Assembly: GCA_964575095.1 (NCBI GenBank)
Contig: CAZNPA010000003.1
Coordinates: 62,001 to 126,000 of the forward strand
Direction: 5' to 3'
From: CAZNPA01 sp964575095
GTDB lineage: Bacteria; Pseudomonadota; Alphaproteobacteria; Rickettsiales; SXRF01
DNA: 64,000 nucleotides
Positions 42,220-50,971 of this stretch are shown here, in pieces. The position numbers and the translations under genes were made by a program. The notes below the pieces were generated by a model. It was given only the letters and a program-made list of their open reading frames with translations. It searched no databases and was not told the DNA's origin. The first letter of the stretch is position 1, and each line of letters begins with the position of its first letter.

Positions 42220-44625
42220 ATGGACCCCACAAAAGAACCCAAAGTCGATATTTACCCGGTATTACCGCTGCGCGATATCGTCGTGTTTCCGTCGATGGTG
42301 GTGCCGCTGTTCGTCGGGCGCGACAAGTCGGTGCGGGCGCTGGAAGAGGTCGTCAAGCGCGAGGGCAAGATTTTATTGGTGACGCAGAAAAACGGCGGCG
42401 TCGACGATCCCAAGGAACTCGATATTTACCGCATGGGCACGGTGGGCAATATTTTGCAGCTCCTGCGCCTGCCGGACGGCACGGTGAAGGTGCTGGTCGA
42501 GGGCGTGGCCCGCGCGCGCATCGCCGAATTCATCGACAACGCCGATTATTTCCAGGTCGTGGCCGAGCTGGTCGAGGAAGACGCCGGCGACAAGCAGGAA
42601 ATGGAAGCCCTGTTCCGCACCGTGCTCGGGCAGTTCGAGCAATACGTCAAGCTCAATAAAAAGATCCAGCCGGAAACGCTGGGCACGGTCGGCAAGATCG
42701 CCAGCCCCAGCCTGCTCGCCGACACCATCGCCGCGCACATGTCGGTCGACATCAACGAGAAGCAAAAAATCCTCGAGATGCTGAAAGTCTCCGAGCGCAT
42801 GGAGCATATTTTCTCGCTGATGGAAAACGAGATCGGCGTCCTGAACACCGAACGCCGCATCCGCTCGCGCGTCAAGCGCCAGATGGAAAAGACGCAGCGC
42901 GAGTATTATCTGAACGAACAGATGAAAGCCATCCAGAAGGAACTCGGCGAAGGCGAGGACGGCAAGGACGAAATCGGCGAGCTCGAAGACAAAATCAAAA
43001 AAACCCGCCTGTCGAAGGAAGCGCGCGAGAAGGCGCTGTCCGAGCTTAAAAAACTGCGCACGATGAGTTCCATGTCGGCCGAGGCGTCGGTCATCCGCAA
43101 TTATTTGGATTGGATCGTTACCCTGCCGTGGAAACGCGCCACGCGCATCAAAAGCGACCTCAAATTCGCCGAGCAGGTGCTGGAAGATGATCATTACGGC
43201 CTCGACAAAGTCAAAGAGCGCGTGCTGGAATATCTCGCCGTGCAGGCGCGCACCAGGCAGGTCAAATCGCAGATCCTCTGCATCGTCGGCCCGCCGGGCG
43301 TCGGCAAAACCTCGCTGGCAAAATCGGTGGCCCGCGCCACCGGCAGAAATTTCGTGCGCATCAGTCTGGGCGGCGTGCGCGACGAAGCGGAAATCCGCGG
43401 TCACCGCCGCACCTATATCGGCTCGATGCCGGGAAAAATCATCCAGTCGATGAAAAAAGCCAAGTCGAGCAATCCGCTGATGCTCCTCGACGAAATCGAC
43501 AAGATGGGCTCGGACTATCGCGGCGACCCGGCGGCGGCGCTGCTGGAAGTGCTCGACGCCGAACAGAATAAAACCTTCAACGACCATTACCTCGAAGTCG
43601 ATTACGATCTGTCGGACGTGATGTTCCTGGCCACCGCCAACACCACCAACATGCCGCGCCCGCTGCTCGACCGTTTGGAAATCATCCGCATCCCCGGCTA
43701 CACCGAGGACGAAAAAGTCCACATCGCCAAGCGCCATTTGATCCCCAAGCAGATGAAAGCGCACGGCATCAAGAAAGAAGAATGGTCGGTGACGGAAGAC
43801 GCGCTGCGCGACATCATCCGCTATTACACGCGCGAGGCGGGCGTGCGCAACATGGAACGCGAGATTGCGAATCTCACGCGCAAAGCGATTAAAGATATCG
43901 TGCTGAAAGGGAAAAAAGCCGTCAAAATCGGCGCCGGCAATCTGGCCAAATACGCCGGTATCCGCAAATTCACCTTCGGCGAGGCGGAAAAAGAGGATCT
44001 GGTCGGCATGGTCACCGGGCTCGCCTGGACGGAAGTCGGCGGCGACCTCTTAACCATCGAAGCCGTCACCATGCCCGGCAAAGGCAAAGTCGCCATCACC
44101 GGCAAATTGGGCGACGTCATGCAGGAATCGGTGCAGGCCGCCATCGCCTATGTGCGCTCGCGTTCGCTCGATTTCGGCATTATCCCGCCCCGGTTCCAGA
44201 CCACCGACATTCACGTCCACGTGCCCGAAGGTGCCACGCCCAAAGACGGCCCGTCGGCCGGCATCGCCATGACCACCGCCATCGTCTCGGTCTTGACCGG
44301 CATCCCGGTGAAAAAGAACGTCGCCATGACCGGCGAGGTGACGCTGCGCGGCCGCGTGCTGCCCATCGGCGGCCTCAAGGAAAAATTATTGGCGGCGCTG
44401 CGCGGCGGCATCACCACCGTGCTGATCCCGCAGGAAAACGTCAAAGACCTCGAAGAAATCCCCGACAACGTCAAGAAGGGCATCACGCTGATTCCGGTCG
44501 CCACCGTCGACGAAGTGCTGAAAAACGCCCTGACGCGCGCGCCGGAGTCCGTCGAGTGGACGCCGCCCAAGGCGGCGCTGGTCCTCCCCACCGTTGACGG
44601 CGAAGGCGACATCGTCACGCATTAG
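42220..44625 (+). CDS. lon: ATP-dependent protease Lon
   Basis: Cytosolic AAA+ serine protease for damaged and regulatory proteins, 801 residues. The N-terminal substrate domain starts VYPVLPLRDIVVFPSMV-like (here YPVLPLRDIVVFPSM); Walker A is GPPGVGKTS, Walker B LMLLDEIDK, and the protease domain has the catalytic serine in DGPSAGIAM and the lysine in GGLKEKLLAA. No strong heat-shock promoter is evident upstream. In most alphaproteobacteria lon follows clpX; here it stands alone in the opposite direction, beyond tig. Confidence 0.97.
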   Translation: MDPTKEPKVDIYPVLPLRDIVVFPSMVVPLFVGRDKSVRALEEVVKREGKILLVTQKNGGVDDPKELDIYRMGTVGNILQLLRLPDGTVKVLVEGVARARIAEFIDNADYFQVVAELVEEDAGDKQEMEALFRTVLGQFEQYVKLNKKIQPETLGTVGKIASPSLLADTIAAHMSVDINEKQKILEMLKVSERMEHIFSLMENEIGVLNTERRIRSRVKRQMEKTQREYYLNEQMKAIQKELGEGEDGKDEIGELEDKIKKTRLSKEAREKALSELKKLRTMSSMSAEASVIRNYLDWIVTLPWKRATRIKSDLKFAEQVLEDDHYGLDKVKERVLEYLAVQARTRQVKSQILCIVGPPGVGKTSLAKSVARATGRNFVRISLGGVRDEAEIRGHRRTYIGSMPGKIIQSMKKAKSSNPLMLLDEIDKMGSDYRGDPAAALLEVLDAEQNKTFNDHYLEVDYDLSDVMFLATANTTNMPRPLLDRLEIIRIPGYTEDEKVHIAKRHLIPKQMKAHGIKKEEWSVTEDALRDIIRYYTREAGVRNMEREIANLTRKAIKDIVLKGKKAVKIGAGNLAKYAGIRKFTFGEAEKEDLVGMVTGLAWTEVGGDLLTIEAVTMPGKGKVAITGKLGDVMQESVQAAIAYVRSRSLDFGIIPPRFQTTDIHVHVPEGATPKDGPSAGIAMTTAIVSVLTGIPVKKNVAMTGEVTLRGRVLPIGGLKEKLLAALRGGITTVLIPQENVKDLEEIPDNVKKGITLIPVATVDEVLKNALTRAPESVEWTPPKAALVLPTVDGEGDIVTH

Positions 44626-44629
44626 TTTT

Positions 44630-44728
44630 GTTATCCTGAGCGAAGGCCGTCAGGCCTGAGTCGAAGGATCTTTTGCTTTGCCACTTGCAAAGATCCTTCG
44701 ACTTAGCTAACGCTTGCTCAGGATGACA
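44630..44728. repeat. dispersed palindromic repeat C3
   Basis: Opens GTTATCCTGAGC and closes GCTCAGGATGAC, with an inner 12-bp stem TCGAAGGATCTT (44661-44672) / AAGATCCTTCGA (44690-44701). It starts just after the lon stop and its closing ATGAC provides the ATG of the aquaporin gene. Confidence 0.85.
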
Positions 44729-45385
44729 AACGTAAAACCCCTCCTCGCGGAATTCCTCGGCACGTTCGCGCTGGTATTCGCCGGCACGGGTGCCATTATC
44801 ATCAACGACTTAAGCGGCGGCGCGGTGACGCATGTCGGCGTCGCGCTCACGTTCGGCATGATCGTCGCGGCAATGATCTACGCCGTCGGCGACGTGTCGG
44901 GCGCGCACCTCAATCCGGCGGTCACCGTCGGATTTTTCCTCGCCCGCCGTTTTCCGGCGCGGCGCATCTTGCCGTATATCGCCAGCCAGTGCGCGGGCGC
45001 ATTGCTGGCCAGCGCGGTGCTTTATTTTCTTTTTCCCGCACATCCAACGCTAGGCGCAACGCTTCCCGCCGGCAGCGAAATGCAATCTTTTATCCTCGAA
45101 TTCCTGCTGACTTTTCTTCTGATGTTCACGATCTTGAGCATCTCAAGCGGCGCCAAGGAAAAAGGCATGGTTGCGGGCATGGCCATCGGCGCCGTCGTGG
45201 CGCTCGAAGCATTATTCGCCGGGCCGATCTCCGGCGCGTCGATGAACCCGGCGCGATCGCTGGCTCCGGCGCTCATCAGCGGCCATTTTGAGAGCCTGTG
45301 GCTCTACCTTGTCGCAACCACACTCGGTGCGATGGCGGCGGCGCCGGGCTGCCGCGCCGTGCGTGAAAAACCGTGCTGCGCATGA
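44723..45385 (+). CDS. aqpS: MIP-family aquaporin, AqpS-like
   Basis: A 220-residue aquaglyceroporin with six membrane helices and both asparagine boxes (HLNPAVTVG and SMNPARSLA). It is directly coupled to arsC (ATGA overlap); in Sinorhizobium meliloti AqpS pairs with ArsC and lets arsenite leave the cell, so arsenite efflux is inferred here. No arsR is nearby. The ATG at 44723 is the last part of repeat C3, without a clear ribosome-binding site; a TTG at 44714 is another possible start. AqpZ-type water channels are an alternative. Confidence 0.85.
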   Translation: MTNVKPLLAEFLGTFALVFAGTGAIIINDLSGGAVTHVGVALTFGMIVAAMIYAVGDVSGAHLNPAVTVGFFLARRFPARRILPYIASQCAGALLASAVLYFLFPAHPTLGATLPAGSEMQSFILEFLLTFLLMFTILSISSGAKEKGMVAGMAIGAVVALEALFAGPISGASMNPARSLAPALISGHFESLWLYLVATTLGAMAAAPGCRAVREKPCCA

Positions 45386-45771
45386 AACACATCTTGTTCG
45401 TGTGTGTCGAGAACAGCAACCGCAGCCAGATGGCGCAGGCCTTCGCCAAGATCCACGGCGGAAAAAATATCGAAGCCTATAGCGCCGGGTCGCGGCCGTC
45501 GGGAAACATAAATCCCAAAGCGGTCGAAGCCATGCGCGAAGTCGGCTACGATTTAAGTGCGCACAATTCCAAATCGCTGGACGACATCCCCAATGTTGAA
45601 TACGATGCGGTAATTGGCATGGGTTGCGGCGACGAAGGCTGTCCCTTGGTGTGCGCCAAGCGCCGCGAGGAATGGAACATCCCCGACCCCAAAAACCTGC
45701 CGCCGCAGGAATTTTCGCAGGTGCGCGACCTAATCGAGCAAAAAGTCAAGGCGTTGCTGGCCGCATTTTAA
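45382..45771 (+). CDS. arsC: arsenate reductase, low-molecular-weight phosphatase type
   Basis: Reduces arsenate to arsenite. The 129 residues show the CX5R phosphate loop at Cys8 (FVCVENSNRSQMA), further redox cysteines in MGCGDEGCPLVC and the acidic loop IPDPKN, matching the thioredoxin- or glutaredoxin-linked ArsC group more than protein-tyrosine phosphatases. Coupled to the aquaporin gene upstream. The three late cysteines (GCGDEGCPLVC) offer more than the two needed for the cascade. Confidence 0.92.
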   Translation: MKHILFVCVENSNRSQMAQAFAKIHGGKNIEAYSAGSRPSGNINPKAVEAMREVGYDLSAHNSKSLDDIPNVEYDAVIGMGCGDEGCPLVCAKRREEWNIPDPKNLPPQEFSQVRDLIEQKVKALLAAF

Positions 45772-45833
45772 GCCACTTTCCCCCTTCCCGGCCATTCCCT
45801 TCCCCCTTAGGCTGATAGCGAGAGAAAAAGCAC

Positions 45834-46253
45834 ATGCCACAAAAACTCACGGCAAAACAGATCAGGGCTATTTACCTATTGATAGACGGCTGTACCGAAA
45901 CGGGCATCGAGGAAACGCTGAGCCTTCGTTATCAGACGCTCAAGCGTTGGAAGACGCTTCCGCACTTCATTAAAAAATTAGAAGAGGCGGTGTTGGAGAC
46001 CGAAGAAGCCATGCATCGCCGCCTGATGCGGCTGGCGGATGTCTCCATAGCCTGCCTTCGTAGTGACCTCAGCCACTATGACTATGATTCGAAACGCATC
46101 GAAATGGCGCTGAAGGTGTTGGATAAACTCGTGAGTTATCGCCAAACGCTGCCCAAACGCCGCGATAATGATCCCAAACGGATAGATAATGCGCCGGGAC
46201 TGATAGATAATGCACCCAGCCTCGACACGCCACCCCATGATATAAATATATAA
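45834..46253 (+). CDS. helix-turn-helix protein with terminase-small-subunit-like N-terminus
   Basis: 139 residues. Residues 4-50 (LTAKQIRAIYLLIDGCTETG, then TLKRWKTLPHFIKKLEEAV) have the form of the helix-turn-helix found in phage terminase small subunits and related homeodomain-like proteins. The C-terminus contains a short tandem repeat (RIDNAPGLIDNAPSLD). No terminase large subunit, portal or other phage gene is near, so it is not evidence for a prophage by itself. The ribosome-binding site is weak. Confidence 0.65.
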   Translation: MPQKLTAKQIRAIYLLIDGCTETGIEETLSLRYQTLKRWKTLPHFIKKLEEAVLETEEAMHRRLMRLADVSIACLRSDLSHYDYDSKRIEMALKVLDKLVSYRQTLPKRRDNDPKRIDNAPGLIDNAPSLDTPPHDINI

Positions 46254-46368
46254 TTCAAGAGATTATCAATTCCGCCCGCCGCCGCATTTGTCATGAAACT
46301 GTAACACACGGGCGCGGCGCAGGGTGGTATATTGAGAGTGTGTAAACGGATTATTTTTTGGAATATCC

Positions 46369-47084
46369 ATGCCAAAACCGGCTAACAAAATTAGCGACCT
46401 TCACTCCGTGCTGCAGGAAAGCGGAAAAATGTTCCAGACGCTCCGAGAATGGGGCAGTGAACTGGGTATCACCTATCGTGATAGCGCAAAACAACATGCC
46501 GCTACTTTACAAAAATGGAATGATCTGTCGGATCGGTTGCTCAGCAATTCAAAAGACGTGCTGGCTGAAGCGCAAAAATTATTCAAGCTGGGTGCAAATG
46601 CAACAGCGGAAGACGTACAAAAACGCATAATCGCGGAAATCAATGACACACTGGCTACCATCAAAAAATCCAAAGCATTTAAACGCATTGAGGAATTGAT
46701 GTATGGCGCAAGCAGTCAAGCAACAAAAGAAAACTGGTCGATACGTTCCGCTGGCCACAAAGTACGCAATGCCATTACCAATCACGAACAATGGATAGAA
46801 AACACCTCTCCCGGCGCGCGGCTGGCGTTCGGCGCCGGGTGTGCATCGGCGCCGGCAGTCTGTTCATGTATATCGGCGGCGAATGGCTGGGGCAGGCATT
46901 CTACGGCCAGGGACTGAAAAAAGTTCAGGGCGTCGATTACGACGGAAACCCGACCACCGTCACCGTTACCAAACCGCTACCCGCCGTGTCGCGCTTACTC
47001 AAAGGCGTGCTGGGCACGGGTGGGCTGGCGGCGGGATTCACCGGCATCAGCGTCGGGCTTTCCCACATGTTCCACGGCCGCTAA
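46369..47084 (+). pseudogene. hypothetical membrane protein, frameshifted
   Basis: Two overlapping frames make one protein of about 238 residues. The first (from 46369) is helical and soluble (HSVLQESGKMFQTLREWG, TLATIKKSKAFKRIEELM) and runs into LAFGAG; the second continues as CIGAGSLFMYIGGEWLG and ends with a second hydrophobic stretch (GTGGLAAGFTGISVGL). The break is at the GGG of 46837-46839: one more G would restore a single frame. It is either a one-base deletion in the organism or an assembly error. Family unknown. Its stop overlaps the convergent divL stop. Confidence 0.7.
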
Positions 47085-49105
47085 GCCACCTTCTTCGATT
47101 TCAGGTAATCTTTCAGCTCGGGATGGTAGCGCTGCAGATGGCACTCGAAGCGCGAACCTTTGCCCGGCAGTGATTCGAGCGTCAGGCTGCCGCCGTGCAG
47201 CTCGATGAAATTCTTGACGATGGAAAGACCGAGTCCCGTGCCGGAACGCTGGCCAGACTTGGCTTTGGCGGCTTCCTGGTTGCGGCCCTTATAGAACTTA
47301 TCGAACACCGCCTCGTGCTCCTCGAGCGGGATGCCCTGCCCTTCGTCGGCGACGAAGAGCACGATTTCATCCGCATCCTGCTCGCGCGCGCCGAGCGTGA
47401 TCGTCTGGCCGGATTCGGAATATTTGATGGCGTTGGAGAGCAGGTTGAACAAGATCTGCTTGATGCGCGTTTCGTCGCCGGCCATTTTCCCGATCTTGGC
47501 CGCGCATTCGAATTTGACTTTGAGGTGATGTTCCTTGGCACGCTCCTTGATCAGCGACGCCACCGATTTCATCATGGCGTAAATATCAAACTCGCGGATC
47601 TCCAGCCGCATGTAACCGGCCTCGATGCTGGCCAAATCGAGAATGTCGTTGATGAGCTGCATCAGATGCTGCGATGATTCATGGATGTTCTCGACATACT
47701 CTTTCTGTTTCGCCGACAGCGAGCCGAAATACTGCTGCTGCAACATCTCCGAGAAACCGGAAATCGAAGTCAGCGGCGAGCGCAACTCGTACGACACGTT
47801 GGCGAGGAACTCGCTCTTCAGGCGGTCGGCTTCCTGCAGTGCCTCGTTGCGTTCGCGCAGCGTGCGCTCGACCAGCGTCGAGTCGGTGACGTCGAGATAG
47901 GTGATCAGCGTCGCACCGTCGGGCAGCGGCACTTTCCGCCAGTCGATGACTTTGCCGTCGCTGCGCTCGATGCGCTTGGTGCGCAGCTTCCTCACCTGCA
48001 CGTCGTCGATATGCGCGTGCTTGAACGCATCCCAGTTGTCATAGACGAAAAGATGCTTGCAGCGCTCGACGATGTCGCGGATGTGCGGCTCGCTTTTGGC
48101 CATCTCAGCATCGAGGTGCCACAGCTCTAGATAGCCGGGGTTGCAGAGCTTGAGCCGGCCGTCCTCGCCGAACACGGCGACGCCCTGGTGCAGATGGTCG
48201 AGTGTTTCGCGCTGCACGGCGATCAATGTATTGTACGAGCGTTCGAGCGCCAGCCGGTCCGTCACGTCTTCATAGGCGAACAGGATTCCGCCCAGCGCGT
48301 GCGGGATGGCGATCACGCGGAGCGCCTTGCCGTCGGGCAGATAAAAGAATTCCTCGCGCGGCTCGATGAGGTCGGTGAACAGTTTTATCTGCTGCTGCTT
48401 GAATTGCTGAAAGTTGGCCTGCTCCGGCAGTTTGCGCTTCTCGCGCAGCGCTTCCAGCACTTCGGCGTAGGTCGGCTGCGTATCGAGCCACATCTCGTCG
48501 AGCTTCCACAGCGAAACGAAGGCGTAGTTGAAGGATTTGAGCCGCATGTCGCCGCCGTAAATCGCCATCGCCGACGCCGAGCTTTCGAGCAGATCGTCCT
48601 GCGCCGCCACGTGGCGCGCCACGTCTTCCCTCATCAGGTCAAGCTCAGTCATGTCGATGGCGAATCCGACCAGAATGTTTTCTTCCGGCACCGGCAGCTC
48701 GGTGATCTGATACAGTTTGCGCTCGCCGCCAATGACGATGTGCCGCCGTTCGTTGACCGGCTTGCCGCTATCCTGCGCCTGCCGCGCCATGGCGCGGATG
48801 CGACCGTCGAGCTCCGGCGCTTCATTGCCTTCCACCGTATCGGCGATATCCGACACCGCCTCACTGTAGGCAAGGTTGTAGAAAGTAATTTGCAAGTCGG
48901 CATCACGCTGCCAAATGGGATACGGCGCCATGTTGAGGATAGTGGAATAATTGCGGACCTCGTGCTTGAGTTTTTCGTTTTCCGGATCAAGCCGCGCAAG
49001 CGTTTTTCCGCCGCCAGCCACCGCAACGCCGTACCGGCGCTGCCAAAGTGTGGCGGCGCCGGCACCGATCAGCAATGATAAGGCGATGAGGAAAAGTTCA
49101 GCCAT
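47081..49105 (-). CDS. divL: DivL-type PAS sensor kinase homologue with tyrosine at the phosphorylation site
   Basis: DivL is the essential alphaproteobacterial cell-cycle regulator that reads DivK phosphorylation state and controls the CckA-CtrA relay at the pole. The 674 residues have an N-terminal membrane segment, about three PAS domains (near 60-165, 175-285, 300-410), a dimerisation domain and an ATPase domain (NLLSNAIKYS, DEGQGIP, FDKFYKG, GTGLGLSIVK). The normal H-box histidine is tyrosine 439 (NVSYELRSPLTSI), the hallmark of DivL (Tyr550 in Caulobacter). ahcY directly upstream is the conserved neighbour in this class. Confidence 0.92.
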   Translation of the reverse strand: MAELFLIALSLLIGAGAATLWQRRYGVAVAGGGKTLARLDPENEKLKHEVRNYSTILNMAPYPIWQRDADLQITFYNLAYSEAVSDIADTVEGNEAPELDGRIRAMARQAQDSGKPVNERRHIVIGGERKLYQITELPVPEENILVGFAIDMTELDLMREDVARHVAAQDDLLESSASAMAIYGGDMRLKSFNYAFVSLWKLDEMWLDTQPTYAEVLEALREKRKLPEQANFQQFKQQQIKLFTDLIEPREEFFYLPDGKALRVIAIPHALGGILFAYEDVTDRLALERSYNTLIAVQRETLDHLHQGVAVFGEDGRLKLCNPGYLELWHLDAEMAKSEPHIRDIVERCKHLFVYDNWDAFKHAHIDDVQVRKLRTKRIERSDGKVIDWRKVPLPDGATLITYLDVTDSTLVERTLRERNEALQEADRLKSEFLANVSYELRSPLTSISGFSEMLQQQYFGSLSAKQKEYVENIHESSQHLMQLINDILDLASIEAGYMRLEIREFDIYAMMKSVASLIKERAKEHHLKVKFECAAKIGKMAGDETRIKQILFNLLSNAIKYSESGQTITLGAREQDADEIVLFVADEGQGIPLEEHEAVFDKFYKGRNQEAAKAKSGQRSGTGLGLSIVKNFIELHGGSLTLESLPGKGSRFECHLQRYHPELKDYLKSKKVA

Positions 49106-49145
49106 GTCCGCATATTGCCATTTTCACGGCAAAAATGCAAAGCCC

Positions 49146-50465
49146 CTAATACCGATAATGCTCCGGCTTGAAGGGGCCGTTTGGCGAGACGCCGATATAG
49201 TCGGCCTGCGCCTTGGAGAGCTTGGTGAGCTTGACGCCGAGCTTATCGAGGTGCAGCGCCGCGACTTTTTCATCGAGATGCTTGGGCAGCACATAGACCT
49301 GATTTTTATATTTGGCGTGGTTTTTCCAAAGCTCGATCTGCGCGATGACCTGATTGGAAAACGACGTGCTCATCACGAAGCTCGGGTGTCCCGTGGCGCA
49401 GCCGAGATTGACCAGGCGGCCTTTGGCCAGAAGCACGATGCGCTTGCCGTCGGGGAACGTGATTTCATCGACCTGCGGTTTGATTTCCGTCCATTTGAGA
49501 TTACGCAAATGGGAAACCTGAATCTCGCTGTCGAAATGGCCGATGTTGCAAACGATGGCGCGATCTTTCATCTTGCGCATGTGCTCAAGCGTGATGATGT
49601 CGAGGTTGCCGGTGGCGGTGACGAAGATGTCGCCAAGCGCAGCCGCCTCTTCCATCGTCGTGACTTGGTAGCCTTCCATCGCCGCTTGCAGCGCGCAGAT
49701 GGGATCAATCTCGGTCACCAGCACGCGCGCGCCCTGGCCTTTTAAAGAAGAGGCGCAGCCCTTGCCGACGTCACCAAACCCGCAGACGACGGCGATTTTG
49801 CCGGCGATCATGATGTCGGTGGCGCGTTTCAAACCATCGGGCAGCGATTCGCGGCAGCCGTAGAGATTATCGAATTTCGATTTGGTGACGGAATTGTTGA
49901 CGTCGATGGCCGGCACTTTCAGTTTGCTGGCTTTTTCCATCTCGCGCAGGCGGTGCACGCCGGTCGTGGTTTCCTCAGTAATGCCTTTGACGTTTTTCAT
50001 CAATGCCGGATATTTTTCATGCATGACTTTGGTGAGGTCGCCGCCGTCATCCAAAATCATGTTGGGCACCCAGCCTTTGGGCCCCTGGATGGTTTGCTCG
50101 ACGCACCAATCGTATTCCTCTTCCGATTCACCTTTCCACGCGAACACCGGCACGCCGCTTTTGGCGATGGCCGCCGCCGCCTGATCCTGCGTCGAAAAAA
50201 TATTGCAGCTCGACCAGCGCACGGTGGCGCCCAGCGCCGTCAATGTCTCAATCAGTACCGCCGTTTGAATCGTCATGTGCAGGCAACCGGCGATACGCGC
50301 GCCTTTCAAAGGCTGCGACTTGCCGTATTCTTTCCGAAGCGCCATCAGGCCCGGCATTTCAGTTTCGGCCAGCGAAATTTCCTTGCGGCCCCACGCGGCA
50401 AGCGTGATGTCGGCTACTTTATAATCATGCTTCAATGAAGTCATAACGGCTCCGGCTTTTGGCAT
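49146..50465 (-). CDS. ahcY: adenosylhomocysteinase
   Basis: Hydrolyses S-adenosylhomocysteine to adenosine and homocysteine with bound NAD. The 439 residues include the substrate region (GCLHMTIQTAVLIETL), the NAD loop VVCGFGDVGKGCA and the C-terminal LDEKVAALHLDKLG and KPEHYRY. Starts at 50465 (AGGA upstream) or 50444 (GGAG upstream) are both possible. There is no space for a SAH riboswitch, since the transpeptidase gene ends eight bases before it. Confidence 0.97.
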   Translation of the reverse strand: MPKAGAVMTSLKHDYKVADITLAAWGRKEISLAETEMPGLMALRKEYGKSQPLKGARIAGCLHMTIQTAVLIETLTALGATVRWSSCNIFSTQDQAAAAIAKSGVPVFAWKGESEEEYDWCVEQTIQGPKGWVPNMILDDGGDLTKVMHEKYPALMKNVKGITEETTTGVHRLREMEKASKLKVPAIDVNNSVTKSKFDNLYGCRESLPDGLKRATDIMIAGKIAVVCGFGDVGKGCASSLKGQGARVLVTEIDPICALQAAMEGYQVTTMEEAAALGDIFVTATGNLDIITLEHMRKMKDRAIVCNIGHFDSEIQVSHLRNLKWTEIKPQVDEITFPDGKRIVLLAKGRLVNLGCATGHPSFVMSTSFSNQVIAQIELWKNHAKYKNQVYVLPKHLDEKVAALHLDKLGVKLTKLSKAQADYIGVSPNGPFKPEHYRY

Positions 50466-50473
50466 AGTATATC

Positions 50474-50971
50474 CTATTTCCTGATTTCAATGGAAGTTCC
50501 CGTTTGTACTTTAGGGAGAACGGCGAGTAAATCGTTTTTTGCCAGCGCCACGCAGCCTTCCGTCGGGCCGCCATCGTCATGCATGATATGCAGGAAAATG
50601 GCGCTTCCCTTGCCGGGAACCGCCGGCGCGTCGTTGTATCCCAGGGGGATGATTAGGTCGTAGGCATGGTCCTGGCGCCACAGGCGTTCGTGCGAAGCGG
50701 AAAAAGGCAGCGTGACGTGTTTATTATAATCCGGGCTTTTGGGATCGTCGCACCAGCCGTCGTTTTCGTGGATTATTTTAAGCAGCAATTTGGTTTGGGG
50801 TGTATCCATGCGGTCGGCGCGGTACCAGCATTCGCGTAATAAAAATTTGCCCAGCGGCGTGCAGCCGTCGCCTTCTTTTTTACCGGCAGAGAAACCGCCC
50901 TTGCCGACGGCGCAGCGGTAGGTTTTGCCTGCGAAAGATAATTGATTGCCGCTGACGACGAGGTCAGCCAC
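50474..50971 (-). CDS. L,D-transpeptidase (YkuD) family protein
   Basis: A 165-residue YkuD-domain protein. The catalytic signature is present as FLHIMHDDGGPTEGCVAL, with the nucleophilic cysteine and upstream histidine; threonine replaces the usual serine. GDGCTPLGKF is the other typical motif. YkuD enzymes cross-link or modify peptidoglycan in the periplasm, but this protein has no signal peptide, so it is either exported otherwise or belongs to the cytoplasmic-looking short group found in many proteobacteria. It overlaps dxs by eight bases. Confidence 0.88.
   Translation of the reverse strand: MADLVVSGNQLSFAGKTYRCAVGKGGFSAGKKEGDGCTPLGKFLLRECWYRADRMDTPQTKLLLKIIHENDGWCDDPKSPDYNKHVTLPFSASHERLWRQDHAYDLIIPLGYNDAPAVPGKGSAIFLHIMHDDGGPTEGCVALAKNDLLAVLPKVQTGTSIEIRK

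Noticed and set aside
42373..43764. 463-codon open frame on the minus strand inside lon
   Set aside because: It lies wholly inside lon, its translation is rich in H, F, D and R as expected for an antisense shadow of high-GC coding sequence, and it has no recognisable motif.
45834..46253. prophage remnant based on the terminase-like helix-turn-helix protein
   Set aside because: No integrase, terminase large subunit, portal, capsid or lysis gene lies within reach; a single HTH protein is not enough.
46837..46845. programmed -1 frameshift in the accessory membrane gene
   Set aside because: No X-XXY-YYZ slippery heptamer, no upstream Shine-Dalgarno-like stimulator and no strong downstream stem are visible.
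50466..50473. SAH riboswitch before ahcY
   Set aside because: Only eight bases separate ahcY from the upstream gene, so there is no room for the structure.
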